A stretch of 64,000 nt of DNA from Paramarasmius palmivorus. Its lineage: Eukaryota; Basidiomycota; Agaricomycetes; Agaricales; Marasmiaceae. Position 1 is the stretch's first letter. Each line of letters starts with the position of its first letter. Made by a program: the position numbers and the translations under genes. The stretch lies in the NCBI GenBank assembly GCA_037176845.1, contig JAYKXP010000070.1, positions 62,001 through 126,000 of the forward strand. Reading direction: 5' to 3'. This document shows positions 45,788-58,153 of the stretch, piece after piece. The notes below the pieces were generated by a model. That model did no database searches. It was not told the DNA's origin and was given only the letters and a program-made list of their open reading frames with translations.

Positions 45788-47356
45788 TCAACGGGATGCA
45801 TTCCAGTGCCCGCGTCGACGGTTACGAAAGAATGTACAGGTTCCTTCGTGCCTAGTCAACACATGCTTGGTCCCAAATGTGCGATGACAATCCTGGCACA
45901 TGTGAGGACGGATTACTCTATGTGAATTCATATGATCTAGTCGGACAGGGTGTGATTGTAAATACCCGCTCGGAAGGATACCTAGGAACACTCACTCTTT
46001 AGATTATGTTTCGCGGTAAAGGTGGCAAAACAAAGGATACAAGAGTAGCTCGCAATTCTCTCGCGTCGTCTCATTGAAGCGTCCGAGAGAGCGTGAGAGC
46101 CCACTGGATGAATCCTAGTAGGTTCTATCGGCCCCATTGCTACTGCAGGCAAAGCTGTATCATCGACGGGTTCATTCGAGCCTTTCAAATCCGGGAGAGC
46201 ATTTGTACGAGTCCAATCACCACTGATTGGCCAGTCATTGGTCTCCTCCACCTTCGTCACGATTCTCGGCGGGGCAGGATATTCGTGTCGCTGATATACA
46301 TTGTCCACGTTCAGCCGTTCGACTGAATCACCAGCGACTGTGCCACACAATAGAGCACAATGAATATCCTCGTCAGAGAGTTTCCAGTGCTGAAATGCAG
46401 TAGAGTGAAGAATAGAATCCTCGTTCTGACCGAGATGAGGGGAATCCCCATCGGTAGGCCCGGCAGTCAAGTAGTAGTCCCAGGTGGGCTCCTGCTCTAT
46501 GTGTAGATCCGCATCGGGATGCTCGAGGAGCTCGCGAAGTGTATTGCCACAGTTATCAGGGATATCGTAGTAGTCGTATTTATTGTGATATGATGCCCTC
46601 CCATTGTTCAACGTTGTGGCAATCGGTGATTCAGGTATGTTTGGAGAAACAGGCGAGGATGCAGTGTCCGAGTGGCCCGAGTACCAACGTTCCGAATAAA
46701 CAGGGGGTGGATCTGTCTCCCACCTGTGTCCATTCGCAATGGCATCACGCTGATAATGCGACGAATCGTTTGGCGGTCTATGATTCGCTGTCGCTGTCTC
46801 TGTTTCTGTGGAAATTGATCGTGTATTAGACGCAGGAGCTACGGTAATCGATTGGCGACGTATAATCATCTGAGATGGATATGTGACTTGGTTTCAGTGA
46901 GTTTGAGCCGGAACCTTCCGTACCTGAGTCGAGGTTGTGGGATGAGTTTCATCGACCATAAACGGTGTGTCCTCGCCTTCTGGTTGACCATGGCCATCCT
47001 CCAGAATCGGATTCTCCGAGTCTACAATAACTCCGGAGTGTGAAGGGAGTGCAAGGTCTAGTACTGTGTCCAAGACTCTGTCAGGAGCGTCCGACCTGGG
47101 TTCCGAGTCCCAAACGGGCGCAGCAGAGAGACGGAGAGAATCCCAGAATAGTAGGTAAAGCTCTGTAGGTGTCTGATCAAAGAGTTGGGTGTTAAAAAGA
47201 AATTCGTCGTTCTACACATGGGGGTAGAATACGTACCATGAGATTGTCATTGGACTCAGAAATGGGACCATCTAGAGCATTGAGCTCATGAAGCGTCGAA
47301 TCGTTTGACTCTTCATTGACGTCTGTCAAAGTTTTGTCGGACGATAGCCGTGTCAT
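45788..47356 (-). CDS. Two-finger zinc-finger protein (gene H, inverted relative of D/G)
   Basis: Exons 47356-47237, 47172-46924, 46869-45996 and 45936-45788 give 463 aa. Two N-terminal exons (MTRLSSDKTLTDVNEES...; TPTELYLLFWDSLRLSAAPV) precede the part shared with G. Shared blocks with G are TETATANHR, SHYQRDA, NNGRASYHN, YPAPPRIVTKVEET and IHPVGSHALSDASMRRRE. The fingers are CILCFATFTAKHNLKNHMNSH and CQDCHRTFGTKHVLTRHEGTC (C2HC). The intron after NLK is in phase 1 with a normal GT donor. It lies head-to-head with the MYND gene. This is the longest model of the D/G/H type and the best guide to the missing 5' ends of D and G. Confidence 0.82.
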
Positions 47357-47534
47357 CGAAACAGAGAGCAGGTTGTAGCAAGAGAAAGATGGCGGTTAGG
47401 CGGCGGCCACTTTATTGCAACTGATGTTCGGGGTTTGAATTTCCAGCGCCGACGCGGTATCATATCATAAAATGATGGTTGAATGATGAATCTGTTGTAT
47501 GATCATACTTTGATCTTTCCACCAAGCCACCAAC
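47357..47534. promoter_or_regulatory. Short divergent promoter region
   Basis: Only 178 bp separate the start codons of gene H (minus) and the MYND gene (plus), so the two probably share a bidirectional promoter. No clear TATA box is seen. Confidence 0.5.
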
Positions 47535-49515
47535 ATGACTCACAAGGATCTTTCCTCGAACAATCTCATATCGATGCTCCCAAAGAAAGGAAAATTTGAG
47601 TCTAATCGGAGTTTTTGTCGGACTTCGGTGTCCCACTTCGTGCCGAGCCACTTACTCAGCAGCACGTTGTTACACTGGACAGCCACATTCAAACGTTCTT
47701 CTTTGATGTCCCCAAAAGCCTCAGACGCAACGAGATGGCATTTCGATGCCAGATATATCCCAATCGAACCAAATCCTTGTCATGTTCTGTTCATCGTGAA
47801 CATGACAGGAATCAAGAAACACGTAGAACGCCTTCCCGTTGGTCTTGATAAACAAACCAGTGGCATTAAATTTTTCCCTGAAATCGCGTCAGAGGCTGCA
47901 CCAGAAGTCGCAAAGGCCCTCATTCACGCGTTCAAACAGCATCTTGGTGGAACTGATGTCTTCCCCTTTGGACCGTCTGGTTCATTGTCCACAGATGACC
48001 GTAGTCTGGCTCAAGCAGTCGGCGCAGAACTTCGAAAGCTGGGCATTGGACAGGAGCGTTCTAGAATCGAATACAAATACCTAATCTCTTTCGCTCAAGG
48101 TCACTTTGAAGCGACTTTCAAGGATCTAAAGAAGCAATTCGGCGCAACGGAAAAGGTCACTCAACTGTTAGACACCCCCGAATCCATCGGTTTTCACAAC
48201 TTCCGTTCATGTAACCTAAAGGCTCGACGACCCGAAGAGGACCCCTTCGACGAGTCCGTGCAGAGGTTGTTGGAGTATATGCACTCTCTTCTCAACGCTC
48301 GTCCTGCCATCTCGCTCAGCAAGCTAGATCACAAGCTAGACGAAGAAATGGACAAGTTGAGACGCCTGTTCCATTCCAAACCCACTCCAATGGTCGAGGA
48401 AGAGGCTGATAGGGGAGTTCCCGAGTCACAGTTGGACTTTGCGCTCAGGTATGTTCGCGCCTTTGGATATCGCCGATGTACTCATTGCAGAGTTATTGTT
48501 AGACTTCAAGCCGGTATCGATTGTGATCCAGATCGTCGCGGCGCTTGGAAATACTTCATCAAGACCGCAACAAACCCATCTGCTGCTCACGTTACAAGAT
48601 CCATCGCACATGTTCTTCTCATGGACTGGCATCTCAAGTCGCCAGATCTCAGAAATCGTAACCTATATCTCGCTGCACATCATGCTTCCCAGGCCCTCAT
48701 TCATTCGGATGGCCGCCCATCTCCAGCCGTTATCTTTTTTGCCGAGAAGGAAATACACAAACGGGTAGAAATGGGAGACCTTCCTGTGCTCAGACATATG
48801 TACGAGAAGGTATGGGAAGCCCGGGAGAAACGCCAGGCGGAATACAAGGCAGAGTTGGCCATGGGTCAAGAGAAACGTTTGGCTATGCCGAATCGTTATC
48901 GTTGCGCTGCGGTCGGATGCGGTGTGGAAGCAGATCGTGGCAAGATGTTACAACAATGTTCGTGTTTGTTTGCACTTCCAAACGTAACGGTTTGTTAAAG
49001 ACTCTTTACAGGTGGCGGAAAGTGTGACCCAGATAAAAAGCCGAGTTACTGCAGTAAAGAGTAAGTCTTCTTCGTCTCGAGATTGAGTTTTCGCTGAGCT
49101 TCTCCTAATTAGATGTCGTAAGTTACGCCTGGATTCAGTCTTGTCAGCGGCTAATCATGCACATGATATTCCCTTCTAGAAACTTCGGTATGTCTCCACT
49201 CGACTCTGCTCTACCCTATCGTAACTCATTTTACATTAGGACTGGAAGAACCACAAAGCATTTTGTAAACCCGGGATGCCCTGCTCAGTCATTGATACAG
49301 GAACTCCGTCGACGGGATTAGGCAAGGGTACTAAAAAAGGCGCCTTGGGTGTTCCGGTCACCACCGCCGACGGTACAAGCACCTTCTTAACCACATCAAC
49401 CATCGGTTCCTCTGAATTGAAGGAAATCAGAGATCTAGCTCGTACCATGAGTCGTGGCTCGGATGTTCGTGTTGATCTTCCAGTGAACCTTCAGATGGAA
49501 CGATATGAGATCTAG
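47535..49515 (+). CDS. MYND zinc-finger protein with two consecutive micro-exons
   Basis: Exons 47535-48957, 49012-49060, 49113-49117, 49180-49187 and 49240-49515 give 586 aa. The N-terminal 440 residues are probably helical, with no named domain. The MYND finger (CAAVGCGVEADRGKMLQQC, CGGKCDPDKKPSYCSKECQ, DWKNHKAFC) has the family's C-x-C...C-x-C...H-x-x-x-C order and usually mediates protein contacts. The two micro-exons of 5 and 8 nt sit in the middle of the finger (ECQTS) and are required to link CSKE to DWKNH. A third in-frame, stop-free GT..AG stretch (48449-48490, 42 nt) inside exon 1 may also be an intron. Agaricomycetes have many such MYND proteins of unknown role. Confidence 0.8.
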
Positions 49516-49601
49516 CTAGTTGAGAGTAAGTGATTTGATGATGCCATCGACTCATTACTGAAGGTCACCTCGTGCAGGAATCTTTTGTTGACCATGTATC
49601 G

Positions 49602-49659
49602 CAACGCTTTGATCAATACAGAGAGTTGATAAGCGACCTTGGGTCCTTGTTCTGCATTT
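49602..49659 (+). repeat. Diverged direct repeat, copy 1
   Basis: CAACGCTTTGATCAATACAG...GATAAGCGACCTTGG...TTCTGCATTT; copy 2 at 49815-49874. A shorter third piece, AGCTTTGATCATTCCTTC, lies near 49743. Confidence 0.6.
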
Positions 49660-49814
49660 GTTCTCGAAAATAGTTATCCTCTGAGACGCCCTCGCTGATC
49701 CTTTTCGGTATCCAAGAGACCACAGAAGGCTTATCTATCGATAGCTTTGATCATTCCTTCTCGGACCTCGTTGAAACGGTAAAACCCTGTAAAACCTCGT
49801 TTCGCATCCGCAAG

Positions 49815-49874
49815 TAACGCTTTGATCATTACACCGGGCAGGTGATAAGCGAGCTTGGTCTTTATTCTGCATTT
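49815..49874 (+). repeat. Diverged direct repeat, copy 2
   Basis: TAACGCTTTGATCATTACAC...GATAAGCGAGCTTGG...TTCTGCATTT, matching copy 1 at an offset of 213 bp. Confidence 0.6.
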
Positions 49875-52690
49875 AGCAGTGTCGTTTCCGAAACTCGTTA
49901 CCTGGAGGTCGCGGGCTTTCCCGTATCCAGACCAAAGGGCGAAACCGCCGGTAGCTTTGATCCCCAGACAACTCGTTCTCAACTGATGATACTCCCCAGG
50001 TCTCAGACCTGTTCAGTACTGGAATCCGCACCCGCACCCACATGGATATCAGGATTTCAAAACATGCAATCAGTCGCAGAATCATCAGTGATGTCCTTTG
50101 ACCACCAGCAATCGGTTAACCGGAAGGTTAAACGCTCGAGCACAAGGTTAAGAATAGCACTACCTCTCTCCAATACATTATCATAATCCAGTGAATTTCC
50201 TGGTTCTTTTTCTGATTCATTTTTTACGAACGTTTGAAGGGGCACAATAGCTCCCGCATGGATATTCTGATTTCTTTAGATCAGGTGCTGAAACGCGGTG
50301 ATGTTCCCACTGAGCTTTGAGTTTCTAAATTCTACAGATTCCCACCTGTTTTCAACGTTCAACGTTCAATCTGGTGGCCGACGTCAACGTCAACGGTGAG
50401 TGGTCGATGCTTGCGATGGAATCACCGCGGCCGTTGTCCGTCATTGGTACGTAGCGGAGACGAGATAGTGTACCCATACCCGCCATCGTCATCAATCGAT
50501 GATACATGATACATAGATCCTCTAGCCGCCAAACTGACGCGTTTGTTCGGATGCTGGATCCCCAAGGACACATTGCATCAATGATGTATTGCACGACTCC
50601 AAGGTCTTCTCCGGATTCGCGTGATCATGATATCGTATCGAAGGACGACGAGGTTCTCCGATGAGATGAGGTGTGAGACGATGAGGCGAGAAGAAGGCAA
50701 CGACCTGATGAGAATGATGATTTCCTAGGTGGTATCGTGAGCCTCGTGGTGCTCCCAACGCGTGACGCTAGTGGATATTCAGAGGTTTGTATCACATCAA
50801 ATGATGATTCAGAAGCTTTTCTGTCAATGCCATTTGTCGTTTCGTATTGATAATTCATCTATTCTTTCTTGCTACGTACCTATTGAGATTCGATTCTAGA
50901 AATAACATCCCCGAACCTTCAGGCCCCAATGCCTAATCAGAATATAAAATAGTAAACACCTGAAGTCCCCGATCAGCTTCAGGTTCCCTTTGCTGCTGGC
51001 GGGAATCAGAAAGTCATACTCATACCAGATCATACCTCAACAATATATGGACATCAGGTAGATCATGATTGAAGAGGCGGTGCGGTGTAAGTGTAAGTGT
51101 AACTTGATCGTGGCGTGGCGTATGAGATCGCGGATCAGTTCCCACCAATGCGTGAGTGAGTGCCGAGTCTTGAGAGGGAAAGGCTGGGGAGACCTTTATC
51201 AATGTATTATATGCTATTAGGACTCGGATAGGGATCGAATGGTTTGAGGGGTGTATCAACTGGGTCTCCCAATTCCCGAGAAACGATGATGACTTGTTGG
51301 GGATAATCAAGCGACGAGTAAGAGCTATTTTCAAAGTTGAGGCGTTAGGATCTCTCTGTAGGGTGTAATTACTAACGAGGGGTTCAGACTAATCGTGCAC
51401 ACGATGGCCTGCGTTGACCCTTCGAGTTGCCCTTGAAGGACATCATTATCATTATCACCGCCTCAAAAGCATTGCCTCCTTGAGTATCAATATCAGATTC
51501 ACTGGCCGAGACGTCATGCTTGACTGCGAACTGGTGAGCAAGGTGGAGGAGCGTTAATTAAAAGATTAATTACATACCTAGTTACTTTCTGCAGGACGTC
51601 TTGATTCTTGGCCATAGAGTCGCGGTGTAGGATGCCCGTGCTGGGTATCTACTAGGGATATTATTGATCAACAACGCGCTTGAGAGGCAAGTCGGAATGG
51701 AATCACTTGTAGTCACATTCTCGAAGGATCCGAGGAATGCCATGTCCATTACCGGGAGATCCAGGGAAAGTGCAATGTGTGCAGGGAAGTCTTGGGATGG
51801 AGAAACCACGTTGATCATCGTATTTTGATGCTAGTGTTCCTTTGAGACCCGGGGTCAAGAAGTAGACCGGTATATGTATTGAAAGTTCGGTCGGTCGGGG
51901 TGGGCGGTGATGCCTTTTCTTTCTACGTGGCCTAAAGATAACACAGTCCAACTCCATTGCGATTCGTGAGGACAAATGTTTGGTGTGGTATGTGTGTGAT
52001 GCGGGCCAGACTGAAACTTGATGATGAACGGGAATTGGCACCAAGTGTCAGTCAGTCAGAGAGAGTCTAGAGCGGGAAATTCGAAAGTCTATAGGTTGTT
52101 GTACCGGTAAAGTACAATTCGAACGGGTTTGTGGAGGCAGCTTGTCGCCACGACAATCGGATTCGACCAATAGATGTCGAGATCTCCGAGCTCATGGAGC
52201 CAAAGGAAGCATTTGAGGCAGTTTTTAGACATGTCCGTTTTCCGCATTCCGTTCTCCGGGAAACATAGCCGAGCACTGCCATTTGGACCTGACCCTGGGA
52301 TTGGTGCATCTTGGAAGCACTGCCTTGGCTGGATCTAAGCGCTATGCGGGGAAGGAGGTGAGATGGTCAAAGAGCAGGAATTTAATAGATTGGGAGGTGA
52401 GTCAGTAGCGCAAAAAGTGAGAGGATACATGTCAACAATTGTCAGAGACGGTTATCAGACTGGAAAGGGGGAATTTGAAGCGAGACTTGAGCGCTAGGGC
52501 AAGGGAACTGGGTCAGCAAGAATTGCAAGTCGGTGGATAATGTCGGAAGACGAGAGAGAGCTGCGTAAAAATGAATGTCACAGATCCGGGCAAATTGACA
52601 TCAAATCGAGCGAATTGGGGCAAATAAAGCCAAACACACTGCCTCGCTCAGACAAAAATCACAGCCTCGTCAGAACTTTTGAATCGACCA

Positions 52691-55557
52691 ATGGACCACG
52701 AAACGTCCCCTTTCCGTGAAGATATCGAACTCGTTCCAGCTTCACCACCAGTCTCTTTCGACTTTGTCTCTGACCCTCATCTTCCCCATACTCCTTCTTA
52801 CGCTGGGTCATACAACAATTCTCCTTACTCGGTACATTCAGAACTATCTTTCGAGGACGGTGACAACACAAATTTCGGTCTTTTCGCCGGCGGTACAGGT
52901 ACAGCAGCATACGATCCTTCAGAATACGATAATCCTGCAGGAAATTCACTTTTAATGTTCAACGACACGGACTATCTTTCATCTTACGATCCGACTCAAT
53001 CGTCTTCCATGAACATTCACCAGTCGTATGGTGATTACGGTTCTCCAGCTTCTTCAAACGGTGGTGGCGATAGTGGTAATGAAGCTCCAAACGACCCTCG
53101 TTCCAGAGCTTCTTCCGTGTCTTCAAACCATCACCATCATCTATCACCTTCGCCACATATTCCACCTCAGCATCTCTCTCCTTCTCCCCGTATGTCTGTA
53201 GCCCAATCGTTCGGAGAAATGTCTTTTCAGTCTCCAAACTGGCCTACGGAATCATTACCTGTCGTCGACAATCATTCGCCTCGAAACTCCCAATTTCCTC
53301 AGCACCAGCAGCAGCCGAATTCGAGAAGCATATCTCCAAATCACCTCGGTATCCAGCAGAAACCCCAGAGTCCTCCTAGATTACTCATGCCAGAGGAAGA
53401 AGGCTTTCCGAATCAGCCGCCCGCCATAAATGCGCCCGACGGAGACGGTGAAAATGGCGGCTCAGGTCCCAGCTTGCGTATAGTTCCTGCAACTCCAATC
53501 AGCGGTGGAGGCGCAATGACCAACGATGGATCAGGTTTACCATTCAGGAATGGTAAGTGAAACATTCAACCTGTCTGCTTTTGGCCTTGTTCCGTTTCCG
53601 TTTAAAAACAAGACTAATACTTATGATTTGTCATAGGCTCATCTCTCGCTCCCGGCTCTCATTCCTGGGACAACCAACCACAAAGACACCACTCTCTTTC
53701 TCCGACTCCTCAGTCAATGGACCGTCAGTCGTCTCCTTCCCATCAAGCCACATCCTCGTCAACGCAACCAGGATCTTCTTCCAAATCAGGACAAACCTTC
53801 CTCTTTCCCCAAGGCAACCCGCGCCACACCCGCTCTAAATCTGACGGGGCCTTGGAACCCCCAACTTGGGATACGACCGCTTCATCATCTCTCATGGACG
53901 ATTCCGCCATCGTCGACGACACACCCGCCGCCGGCGGTGTCAGCATGAACGATGTCAGCCCTTCTTCACCGCCTTCTCGTCGCCCCAGCGGCCTAGCCAA
54001 CATGAATCACTTCACATTCCCCAGCGCTACTACCACCGGTGGAAACGGATTCCTTAGCCCTGACAACTCTGCATTACGTCGGAGCAGGAGTGATGGTGCA
54101 GGACCAGCTCGCGGTCATGTCCGCCAGAGTCGGAGCGAGGACTATAGATTTGGCCTACCAGTTCCCGGTATAAACGTGTCCGACGGGGATCACGCTACTG
54201 CCAACAACAGTAATATGTTGTACCCGCCCAACCAAGATGATTTCCTTCGTCAACAGCAGCAGTTGAGGAATCAACAGTTCTTGAGTCCTGACATGCGCCA
54301 GGGTTATTCGTATCCTGGTCCTGGTTCGAACAACCAACTCAACCTCATGGGATCTCAGTTACCCAACTTGGGCGCTGGAATGGGACTTGACCACATGTCT
54401 AATACCTCGATACGCCGACCAGCTTCTGTTGGACACATCCGCCGAGCCTCGAGTGGTAGCAGAAGTGAGCGCGGGCTCGGACGAGGTGACTGGGAAGACG
54501 AAGGTGCTGGAAGTCACAGAGCCAGTCCATATCCCTCGCCCAACGTCAGCCCCCGGGGCCGAACTGGGGAGTTGCCTGACTACCACCAACCTCAGCATCA
54601 GCATCAACGCTCGCAGAGCGGTTCAGGTGCCAATACGCCGTTGTTGCATCATCAAGGACAACAACCACAACAAGGGCTACCAGGTCCGAATACGTTGTTT
54701 GGACCTGGGCCAATGGGTGGTCCTGGGATGCCTTCGATGAATTACGGTGGGATGCCATTGCCGGGGATTGGGATGGGCGCTGCACCTGGTGCGTACGGTG
54801 CAGGTAATCCTAGTGGTGGTGCGCAGCCGGTACAAACGGTCACAGTCGGTGGAAGCAGTGTTCCGTTGATCGTTACCAAGCCGAATGTGACTACGGGAAG
54901 AACGGCTAAAGCTAGTCATAGCAGGAGAAAACAAGAAGCGACGTTTGTGTGTCCGGTTCCGGGGTGTGGGAGTACGTTTACAAGGAGCTTTAATTTGAAG
55001 GGTGAGTGTTCTTGGCCTTTTGGGGTTTTTTGAGTGGGCGCTGATTGGGTTCTTGGGGATAGGTCATATACGATCGCATAATGAGGAGAAACCGTTTGTG
55101 TGTCATTGGCCGGGATGCGGAAAGGGCTTTGCGAGGCAGCATGATTGCAAGAGACATGAACAGCTTCATACGAACTACAGACCATTCACGTGTGAAGGGT
55201 GTCAGAAGCCATTTGCGAGGATGGATGCTTTGAATAGGCATTGTGAGTGTTTCAAGTGCTTTCATATCTCTGGGTTTGTACTGAATAGTATCGATAGTGC
55301 GTTCTGAAGGAGGAGCAGAGTGTCAACGTGTGCTCGAGCAGAACGGGGGTTCGGGAGCGGGGTCGCCGCCAGACAGTAAACGCTCGGGGTCAAACTCGAG
55401 GAGCCAGTCGAATGGTAACAATCTCAAGGATAGTGCGCCCGCCAAGTCGTTGCCGATACCGATAACCATGTCTGCTGGTGGTACAAAACTCGAGCAACAG
55501 GAATCATGGAAGATGGAAGAAGGGTGGCCAAACGCTGGGTTGAGCGTTGCGCTATGA
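52691..55557 (+). CDS. Crz1-like C2H2 transcription factor (gene I, 888 aa)
   Basis: Exons 52691-53552, 53637-55001, 55063-55242 and 55298-55557. A long Ser/Pro/Gln/Gly-rich N-terminal region (with SRSDG and phospho-site-like [17 protein letters not shown] motifs) precedes three fingers near the C-terminus: [46 protein letters not shown] and [20 protein letters not shown]...C. The FARQHDxKRHE signature is typical of calcineurin-responsive Crz1-type factors and their basidiomycete relatives. Basic [11 protein letters not shown] before finger 1 may be the nuclear signal. The finger-1 intron lies after NLK in phase 1. If Crz1-like, it would act in Ca2+/stress signalling; a calcineurin docking site was not identified. 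It has a truncated duplicate (gene J) 3 kb downstream. Confidence 0.82.
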
Positions 55558-55700
55558 TGTGTATAGAAGGACATTTTTCTCTTTTTTCTTGATCGCTTCG
55601 CCGTCTCTCGTGTTTTGTGTTGTGTTTGTTATTATATTATTATCGCTGTTCTGTTTCCTGCTTCCTGTTTCCTTCTCTGTTATCTATTATGACCCTTTGC
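54890..55700 (+). repeat. Duplicated 3' part of the Crz1-like gene, source copy
   Basis: From ACGGGAAGAACGGCTAAAGC through the finger exons, introns and 3' UTR (TTGTGTTGTGTTTGT.ATTATATTATTATCGCT). It matches 58455-59165 with few differences, including in introns and UTR, so the duplication is fairly recent. Confidence 0.8.
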
Positions 55701-56283
55701 GTCAACCTCCCATGTACAATTTGAATTGTCTTTTAAACGCTACTTTACCTTTCTTTTTCTGTTGATATGGTTTTTTTGTTGGAACTGCGTAAAGTGTACT
55801 ACCTCACACAACTGTCAATTGTAGCGTATAGACCACCCATTTTGTTGGGAAATACAGAGAGTTTTTGTATTTATGCAATTAGTGGACTGGCGAGTAGGCA
55901 CGCTTCCTTTTTAGGCAACTCAGTATTTTGCCGTCTGAACCGTCATGTGCACGCCAACCCCAATCCTCAGCAGTAAATCTAGATTCGACATCTCGTTGAT
56001 GCTGGTCTACTATAGGTAGACATCTTATGCTGTCACCGAATTCATATCTTGTACATGCTGAAGCGTATTATGATGTACTAACCTGGGCAAGCTTACAGCT
56101 TTCGAGTCGAACGTGATTCATATCATCCAAGGAATTTCCGTAGAGATGTCAGGTCTAGATGCCTACTGTACGTCGCCATGCCTAAACGGATTTTGTGATG
56201 TACTGAAGCGCTCTGGAATAGACGCAGACACTTTCAATGATTGGGGGCTGTGGGTCCACGTGCTTGGCAACACTCGTTTTCTC
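55558..56283. other. 3' UTR of the Crz1-like gene and kinase upstream region
   Basis: The first 150 bp match the 3' UTR of gene J. From about 56200 the sequence (GGAATAGACGCAGACACTTTC) matches the DNA upstream of the second kinase copy at 63533. Confidence 0.6.
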
Positions 56284-58153
56284 ATGAGCTACACCATCGA
56301 AGATGAGCTGAGGGTCCTCCAGTTGCTGTTTCAGAAAGAACAGGCCTACCGAAGACTACTCGAACAAACAGGCACCGAGGCTCAGTCGACATTGGATTGG
56401 TTACAACAGGTATAGATTGTTCTTCTGGAGCGATCGAGATTCACAGCTCACAACTCTCAACCAGCTGATCGACGCTCCAGGAATCTCGGCAGGTCTACGA
56501 GCTTCAATATGCCAAACAATGGTTCGTCTTGCAAAAAAGTCCGGACTCTGCCCAAGCTGTTTGACAATACAAGGCGTGGCCAGGCTTGGAGAACATCCAG
56601 TTGATGGGGGTGGGTTTGGCGACATCTGGAAAGGGAGACTCGAGGGCGTCGATGATCAGCTGGTCTGTCTGAAGGTTGTCAAGGTTTATCTTATGAAGGA
56701 TATTAAGCGTCTGTTAAAGGTGCGCTCTACTGATAGGAACTCGTGTCGATTTGAAGCACTGACATTTGCCCCGTTACCGACAGAATTACCTCCGTGAAGC
56801 AATTATCTGGCGACAACTCAAGCACCCCAACATTCTTCCTTGTCTCGGTCTATACTATCTTGACGATACTCGTCAACGTATTTGTCTGGTTTCACCATGG
56901 ATGGACAACGGGAATCTTTCCGAGTTTCTGCAAGGACGTCCACGACAATCTATCGACCATCTTCGGCTAATGCACGATATCACAAACGGGTTGTCTTACC
57001 TACACGACTGTAAGATCATACACGGAGATCTCAAAAGTGTGAGTTGGTGCTGTGACCTGAATGTCTTATACTGACGGCACTCGATACAGGTCAACATTTT
57101 GATCACGTCGTCGCAACGAGCCTGCATTGCCGATTTTGGCTTGTCCAGCGTCGCAGACTCCCAAATCTTTAGAGTCACCTCTACTACCGCGCAGGTGGGG
57201 GGAACCGCCAGATGGTGCGCTCCGGAACTACACAGCAGCGAACCAGCAACAAAAAAGTGTGATATCTACTCGTGTGGATGTCTGTTTTATGAGGTTCGTG
57301 CTTCATTCTGCTTTCTGCACTGTCCTGACGTTTATGCCAGATAATTACAGGACTGCCTCCCTTTCACGAGCTCAAGAGAGATCCGGCAATTGTCCTTGCC
57401 GTTCTGCGAGGGGAACGTCCTTCTAAACCCGAGAACGACAGGATTCCTGATGACCTGTGGTCGTTAGTGAGCTCTTGCTGGGAGTCTGACCCAAACCTAC
57501 GGCCTACCGCCGAAGATATACTTCAGCGTCTGCCCCCCGCCGAAAGTCTTCCTGCAGAGGACTGGGATGACAAATTGTTCATCGAGCTCCGAAGGAATAT
57601 AATAAGTCGCTTGACGTGGGTGGGCCACCAGTATCAAGAAGTACTGGAGATTCTTGCGGCGGCGGATATCATTGAAGAGCCTGATGCCAAGATCCAGTCC
57701 AATGAACTTTCATCCCATGATTTGATTCAACGTTCTGGAGATAGTGTCTATGGCGATTACGGGTCAGTAGTACCTTCAAGCCGCGGAATTGATAGTAGTC
57801 AAAAGGCTACAGGTTGTTCGGACGTAAAGGCTGTTGCGCTTTCAAGCCTTCGTCACTTCCAATTGTCCCCTTCCTATCAGACTACATTCTTATCCTATCA
57901 ACCAATCTCTTTTCCAGGTTTCCCTCCCTCACCTCTCGTGACTATCATGGATGATACGGCCAGTCAAATTCCTATATCGACCTCATCATCATACTCGGGT
58001 TTCCCAATAATCAATGTTAATGGTGATGACGGAGAAGGTAGCTTGGACCTCCGCCGGACTAAAAGTGATGGCACGTATAGGTATAAACGCCGTGGAGTGA
58101 CCCCAGGATCAAGGTCGGTCAAGAGTCCTACTGTGACGGATCAAGGTATCTGA
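56284..58153 (+). CDS. TKL-like Ser/Thr protein kinase; frame continues into gene J
   Basis: Exons 56284-56409, 56465-56719, 56784-57038, 57090-57293 and 57341-58153 (or splicing on from 58145). An N-terminal helical region (SYTIEDELRVLQLLFQKEQA, YRRLLEQTGTEAQSTLDWLQ) recurs in the second copy at 63618. The kinase domain has glycine loop VDGGGFGDIWKG, the Lys in VCLKVV, LREAIIWRQLKHPNIL, catalytic IIHGDLKS with HGD in place of HRD, DFGLSS, CAPEL and IYSCGCLFYE. All catalytic residues are present. After the kinase (about residue 340, RNIISRLTWVGHQYQEVLEI) there is no stop for over 100 codons, and the same frame enters the first exon of gene J at 57947. With the J splice at 58145 the whole would encode a 784-aa kinase/zinc-finger protein; otherwise it stops at 58153. 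Confidence 0.75.

Larger units (their letters stand above)
49516..52690. other. 3.2 kb non-coding region upstream of the Crz1-like gene
   Basis: The largest gap in the window. It holds diverged repeats at 49602-49659 and 49815-49874 and no supported frame. Its size suits the extended promoter of a regulated transcription factor gene; this is inference. Confidence 0.5.

Noticed and set aside
45503..45925. Plus-strand 140-codon frame
   Set aside because: Overlaps the finger exon of gene H in antisense; the open frame reflects H coding sequence.
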